Assembly: GCA_036852015.1 (NCBI GenBank)
Contig: JAANDG010000424.1
Location: 1 to 64,000 of the forward strand
Direction of reading: 5' to 3'
Length of the DNA: 64,000 nt
DNA from: Pelodera strongyloides
Lineage: Eukaryota; Nematoda; Chromadorea; Rhabditida; Rhabditidae
The notes under the pieces are model-generated. The model did not search any database. It worked only from the letters and a program-made list of their open reading frames with translations, and was not told the DNA's origin. The first letter of the stretch is position 1. Each line of letters opens with the position of its first letter. Below are positions 58,905 through 64,000 of this stretch, one piece after another. Position numbers and translations under genes: made by a program.

Positions 58905-60379
58905 TCAGGCAACACTACGACAGGCTGTCATGGAGGGAACTCCATGCAAATAGGGGTTCTTTGAGGGAAACTCCCTGCCAAACAGGAACAGAGGGCATTC
59001 CTAATACACATTTGTGTTGTAATCTTTCTTTGTAGTATTAGCAAACTATGCGTACTTATAGAGATAAAAGCAAAGTTATATTCACATAGCTAGAAGTGTC
59101 ACGATGTGTACAACAACTGTGGTAACCGGCACGCGAATGCAGACTTCGCCACCACTTTTATACAAAACAATATGCATATGTACATGAGATTGTCAGAAAC
59201 AGGGAGAGAACAGATAACGAGACAGATATAATAGGGTGAGGGGAGGGATAGAGAGATACTGGGAGAGGAGAGGGATAGAGAGACTACCGGGAAAGAGGGG
59301 ATAGAGAGAGACTACTGGAAACATGAACTTCACGCGCACTTCTTTGAACTCCCGGCACGACAAACACGCGCAACATGTTCCCAGACGTGTTTCTTTTATA
59401 TAAAAAAAACACGTGCGAATAGTCAAGAAGCATATCGCAAACGTGTGCATTTGAATAGAAAAAATACGGTGGAAGTATGTTTATGAAAGTCATACCTCCA
59501 TGAACATTGGGTTGCAGATTTCAACTGAGAAAATTGATGACATCCAACGACAAAACTATTCTCAGCACAACTCTTGCTGTGAAGGTAAATTTTGCATGGC
59601 TATTTCTCTAGGAGTGGGAAAGAAATTATAGATCCGAATGAAACAGAGTGCTACTAACAGAGTTGCATTTTAAACGGGATATCAAATCAACCCAAACACT
59701 CTATGTGCTCTTTGTTCGAATACATTTACATTTGAATAAAATTTACATGCTTAAGGGGTCAGGCTCATCAAAACATAACCATTTTCTTATGTTTTTCATA
59801 AAATACATGGTTCCCACACGAGTTTACACGTGGGAAAATTAATGCTGGGGGCATATTTGGGGCATTTACCATCGCGAACATGGTAAATGAACATGGTACA
59901 GTATAAATCGACAAGTGCATATTTTGAATCGGCGCATTTCCTGACAGGCAATATCCCTGCTGGACCCTGCCATCTATGTTCTTCATTCGCAATTTAGCAA
60001 ACAGCCCAAGATGCGAAGTGCGTCCCGGGCAAGCGGGCATTTCGGGATTCGGTCCTGTCCTGAGCTCGCGCTCGCTATTTCGGGATTTTGAAATAAATAG
60101 CGTGGGATTTGGCCAGATAAATGGAAAAACCATTATAAAATCATTAATGCTAAATAAAATTGTATCAACAACCGTTCGGGGTTACGTTTTCTATTGGTAG
60201 ATTTTGAAAATAATTTACTCCTTATTTGTAAATCGTTGAATAAAATTATTGGTTTCCTAAATGGTCCGCATGCATGCTATAAGTATAGCTTAACTTCAGA
60301 AGCTGGGTACATATTCCCTCTAAGTGTGAATACGTTCCATGAAAAAGGAGGTGTCCAAATGTTGGATTCCAAATGTGTG

Positions 60380-60414
<35 letters not shown>

Positions 60415-61579
60415 GTGTTTGCGTGTGCGTGTGAATGTGCGTGTGCGTGTGTGTGTGTGTGTGTGTATGTGTGTCCAGTGTGTGTCCAGCATTTCAACCT
60501 TTGTCAGTTATTATATGGACCCAGACATAATTATTTTCTTATCCACTCTACTAAATTAAGTTTGAGGGAACTTTTTTTTGTTTTGCAGACAGAAACGCGT
60601 ATGTGTCCAGTATTTGTTCAGCATTGAGTTACTTCCAGCATAAATTGTGTTTCTGCCTAAAACCCGTAAGCTTTATGTGCACCTAGAGTACTACAAGAAT
60701 TCTATATGAAACTTCTGTCTGGTGCCTTTTTTGCCACGCGATAACCTGTTGGACCCAGAATCTATTCAATGAATGGTTTTCGAGGTTCAGTTGCCAGACT
60801 GGTACATGAACCTCTCGCTTTCTCTGCCTCTCTCTTTCTTCCTCTCCTCTCTCTATTCCTGCTCAGGTGTTTCTCCGTGTCCGCATGCGCGGCACTATCG
60901 CCAGCCATTCATCGTCCGCGTGTTTACCTCTTCTTGCTCCACCTCCGAGTATATAACGAAGGGTATCCGCGACGCAGTGCCAGATACAATTACGAGCAGC
61001 AATAGGATTACGGTAGCCCAGTGAGTGCTAGAATCCAAATCAATCAAGTCTTTTTATTCAACAAGTTTGTTATATCAAGATCGTTTGTTATATTAAGCTC
61101 GCTCCATTTGCGCACGGCAAGCCTTGTACATTTTGTTTTGAATTTCCATTTGTATCTATCTTTTTACTTTTCAGAATTTCATCTTTTGAATTCATCGATT
61201 CATACCTAACTAAACGTTTTAATGAGCCAATAGATGCAAAAAATGAAAATATTAACATTTTTGCATATTGCTACACTTTGACAAGCGAAAGTAAGCGAGC
61301 ATCTTCTCCATTGGATATAAATTACTAAATTGTAATACAGCTCATCATATCCATGTTCATTCACACAAGGTTCTTTTTCAAATCACAATGCACCAGTTTT
61401 TTGATATGACACTTTTTTACCTACGTCGTATGTCGTATTCAACCAATGTTATAACTTATAACTTTAACATTGCCTCAACATCGTCACATATTACTGTCTC
61501 CTCAGTATTTGTTTGTGCTTGGAAACGCACTTTATCTACCGTAGCTATCCCATGTTTACCAGGCATTCCATGTTACAGA
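58905..61579. other. stretch upstream of the CxC-module gene
   Basis: Contains a TTAAGGGGTCAGGCTCATCAAA half-element from 59752, the (GT)n microsatellite, and a less AT-rich segment at 60780-61000 with a TATATAA at about 60951 that could be the promoter of the secreted-protein gene. No exon supported. Confidence 0.4.
60376..60480. repeat. (GT)n microsatellite
   Basis: About 100 bp of GT with few interruptions. The Cys/Val-rich and His/Thr-rich frames over it are artefacts. Confidence 0.95.
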
Positions 61580-63960
61580 ATGGCTCGCTGGAGTCTAGTT
61601 GTCTTGGCTCTTTCCTGCGCTGCACTGCAGGTAAAAATGAAATGTTAATTATTGTATTAAATTATTATACATCATTAATAATTATATGTAACTCAAAATG
61701 ATGATTTTGTAGTGACTGCGATCCTTTAACAAATGAATCAGTCCGGAGCAAACATCAATACAATGTCTTGCAGAGTATCGCAGGCACTTTTTGTGACCGC
61801 TTGAGGTTCGAATCCAACTCGTGGGCCTTGACTAGTCATTTATCCACGACGCCTCAATGCGAGCATAGCATGACATTAAAACGCGTGTGTAATTTTCGAC
61901 GAGGCTCAGAAATCACCCAATTAAAAGGGTCCATGTTTCTACAGTTCAAGTGGGAAGTTTGCAGATAGTATCCGCGTCATCTGCGATCGGCGAACCACTT
62001 CTGGTCCGAGCGAAGAGACAACAGTGTCGTTGTGTTCGCTTGACGTACAGCGGCAACGGAATGCAGTGCAGCTGTAACAAGCCGGCGTCGGTAAGACTTC
62101 AGTATTGACTCAATTTTTGATTTCTTCTCATTCTTATCCGTCTTTTATGTGTTCCTCCATATACTTCCTCCCTCTCACTGTATTGCTTACTTATCCTGAG
62201 ACTATAGGCTCCTCAAGTCTCTTCTTTCAACTCTCCCTTCCTTTAATAACTAAAATATTAAAATCATCAGAGGTGTCTTTGTTCTCATTGTTTCTACTTC
62301 CATGCACCTTGCCTGTGATTGCATTATGCTTCTGATCTTATTTCCGTACTTGGTTATGCATGTTATTGGTGAGTATTTACCATGTTTTTTTCAAAAAAGG
62401 AGAGGAATCAGACACTTAAAACTCGTGAGCCTCCTCCTTTAAGACATAAGCTTCTCTTCTCGTAAAGTTCAAGAACGAATTGAATTCAAGGACAGAAAAT
62501 TGTGCCCACAATGTGTTGTGCTGTTCGCGATCTTTGACTTTTCCTGTTGACACAAAGTTGGCGTGTCGGGACGTGTTAGAACAAGGGGATTTCCTCACCT
62601 TCACGTGGTTTCCTCCTCGTCTGCAAACATTCCGCATTGGCAGATAAGACATTAAGTAGCGTGGAGTGCATGTCTGGTGCAGTTACTGACCCTAGTTTAG
62701 GCTCATCCGACTCTCCCTTGTAAAGCCCTATCGCAAATTTGGTTTTGTGTTTCTAATGCAAGGTAAAGCCCTGTGTATGTTATTTGAACAGTTTATTTGA
62801 ATTTAAAAAAAACATTTAGGGACCATACGGGCAAGCCGTTGAGGAAAACGCACAAAGAGAACAGCTGGCATCCGAACTATCGAATACCGCATTCCCTCAA
62901 GCAAGGTAGACATGAAGTACTCATACGATAAGTAGTGTAGAATGGGCAAGCGCCCCACCACTATTTAAGTATACTTTGTATGGGGTAGTTAATAAAACAC
63001 AGTAGGAATAGCCATAATCTTTATCTTGGACCGACGCCAGCCACACACACACAACTGATGTTGGCATTTGTTAGCGTAAACAACATAAGTTGGAGAAGTG
63101 ACATATATATATAAAAGAGTAGAGCACGACTACCTATAAAAATATCACAGACACCTAACACTAAGTACAAACACTCCTAACTTACAGTAGATTTCGGCCA
63201 AAAATTTAGGCGAAAAATCTAGACGTGTTCATAGAGTCGTGAATAAAACGCATGGTATAGGATTGTGTGCACGCTGGCAAATAGCTTCAAAACAGTACAT
63301 TATTTATCGTAGGGCTATAACAATCAATTCAGGTAAAATGAATTTTTTTCAGTTGTGCTTGCATCCAGATCGTTTTCCAAGGTAATCCACAGTACCAGTG
63401 CCAGTGTGGAGAAAGCGGGACCGTCACAGTGGTGAGAATATCGTATTACGCAGAAAGCTAACAGCGCAGACCTTTCTCTGGGATGCCATGATTTTTTTGA
63501 GGGTGTGAGTGAGGTAATGATAGACTTAAGTAACCAGGTAAAATATGCTTCAGTTTCATGGGTGAAGGTGAACATCTTCCTGAAATAGTTCATGCACCGC
63601 ATACACCAGTACAATTCCAGCCAGCCACAACAGTGACAGCCGAGACCACTACCACGACAACAACCACAACCACAACCACGACAACGAGCACGACAACGAC
63701 AACAACCACAATGCCACCTACTCCCCCGCCTGAGACTACCGTGAACACCACACCCGCTTATGTATCGCAGGTGGGGAATTGTACATCTGACGCTGTTGAT
63801 GTTACAATGCTTTATGATGACATGCTATTCGCGCCTCTGATTAAAAAATTTCGTTTAGGTTCCTACCGGTCAGCCTGGAAATGGCCAATGCCACTGCATT
63901 ATGATCCACATCTCCGGACCGTCTTCTGCGCACTATCAATGCAGCTGCCTATCCACTCCG
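61580..63960 (+). CDS. secreted cysteine-rich protein with CxC...CxC modules, partial at right edge
   Basis: Six exons fit in phase: 61580-61630, 61965-62090, 62820-62905, 63353-63431, 63621-63770 and 63859-63960, the last ending at donor gtaatg. Exon 1 encodes a signal peptide (MARWSLVVLALSCAALQ). Exon 2 continues to a dibasic site (LLVRAKR, a possible propeptide cleavage) and then module 1, CRCVRLTYSGNGMQCSC. Exon 3 is a hydrophilic Glu/Gln/Ala spacer. Exon 4 holds module 2, CACIQIVFQGNPQYQCQC. Exon 5 is a Thr-rich mucin-like linker (about 50 residues) suited to O-glycosylation. Exon 6 holds module 3, CHCIMIHISGPSSAHYQCSC. Each module has two CxC pairs 10-14 residues apart. I do not recognise the family; a secreted or cuticle-associated protein is an inference. 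The stop lies beyond 64000. Confidence 0.75.
61692..61728. mobile_element. MITE fragment, family TTTAAAGGATCGCAGTCAC, in intron 1 of the CxC gene
   Basis: CAAAATGATGATTTTGTAGTGACTGCGATCC-type right end followed by TTTAA; about 37 bp retained. Confidence 0.6.
62349..62442. mobile_element. MITE fragment, family TTTAAAGGAGGAGGCTC, in intron 2 of the CxC gene
   Basis: Right about 95 bp only, ending AAAACTCGTGAGCCTCCTCC and TTTAA. Confidence 0.65.
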
Positions 63961-64000
63961 GTAATGAGCAAATTCATTAACTGAAAATTCATTAACTAAT

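Noticed and set aside
60246..60627. Cys/Val-rich and His/Thr-rich frames
   Set aside because: (GT)n microsatellite translated in various frames.
61774..61968. Frame after acceptor cttgcag (SIAGTFCDRLRFESNSWAL...) as exon 2 of the CxC gene
   Set aside because: It is in phase with exon 1, but it ends in TAG with only a weak internal donor and contains a tRNA-like B-box. Direct splicing 61630-61965 gives a signal peptide followed by propeptide and module 1 without a stop.
1..64000. CRISPR arrays, prokaryotic operons, ribosome binding sites
   Set aside because: The window is eukaryotic with spliced genes. Tandem repeats present (13306-13480, 58789-58904) have no spacer structure.

Overview
This is a gene-sparse, repeat-dense, AT-rich eukaryotic window, almost certainly from a nematode. 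The strongest evidence is an MLT-10-like gene (DUF644 region plus LSP-repeat tail, a family described from C. elegans moulting work) and a P-glycoprotein whose reconstructed exons read like worm Pgps. Short telomere-like GCCTAA units in an intron and typical worm splice sites (TTTCAG/GTAAGT) agree with this. The species cannot be named from the sequence; Rhabditina is a guess. Most supplied-length open frames are noise. Genes were rebuilt exon by exon from splice sites, phase agreement and protein-like reading frames.

Layout. 2548-9181 (-): N-terminal half (15 exons, about 631 residues, TMD1+NBD1) of a P-glycoprotein ABC transporter; the second half must lie beyond position 1. 18592-20524 (-): a divergent Ras-like small GTPase with uncertain 3' exons. 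23104-23186: a degenerate tRNA-like sequence. 35301-35785 (-): a possible three-exon end of a small unknown gene. 37822-45604 (+): 13 phase-consistent exons of an MLT-10-like gene (5' end not found), followed by a second set of terminal exons (47879-49147) and a third, 561-bp, LSP-repeat terminal exon (52243-52803). 61580-63960 (+): the start of a secreted cysteine-rich protein with repeated CxC...CxC modules and a Thr-rich linker, running off the right edge.

The rest is largely short inverted-repeat (MITE-like) elements. At least seven families with unrelated interiors share the terminus TTTAAAGG...CCTTTAAA, and they nest in each other and sit in introns. There are also two decayed Penelope-like fragments with GIY-YIG-type C-termini, a 1-kb foldback rich in CGGGGCGAAAT units, and a dispersed repeat with ATGCAAAT and TATA-like motifs.

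How the genes relate: nothing suggests an operon. The pump and the GTPase lie on the minus strand about 9.4 kb apart; MLT-10-like and the CxC protein lie on the plus strand. The two most interesting points are the tripled, purifying-selected terminal exons of the MLT-10-like locus and an apparent excess of GC-AG introns (two in the pump gene, one in the GTPase gene).
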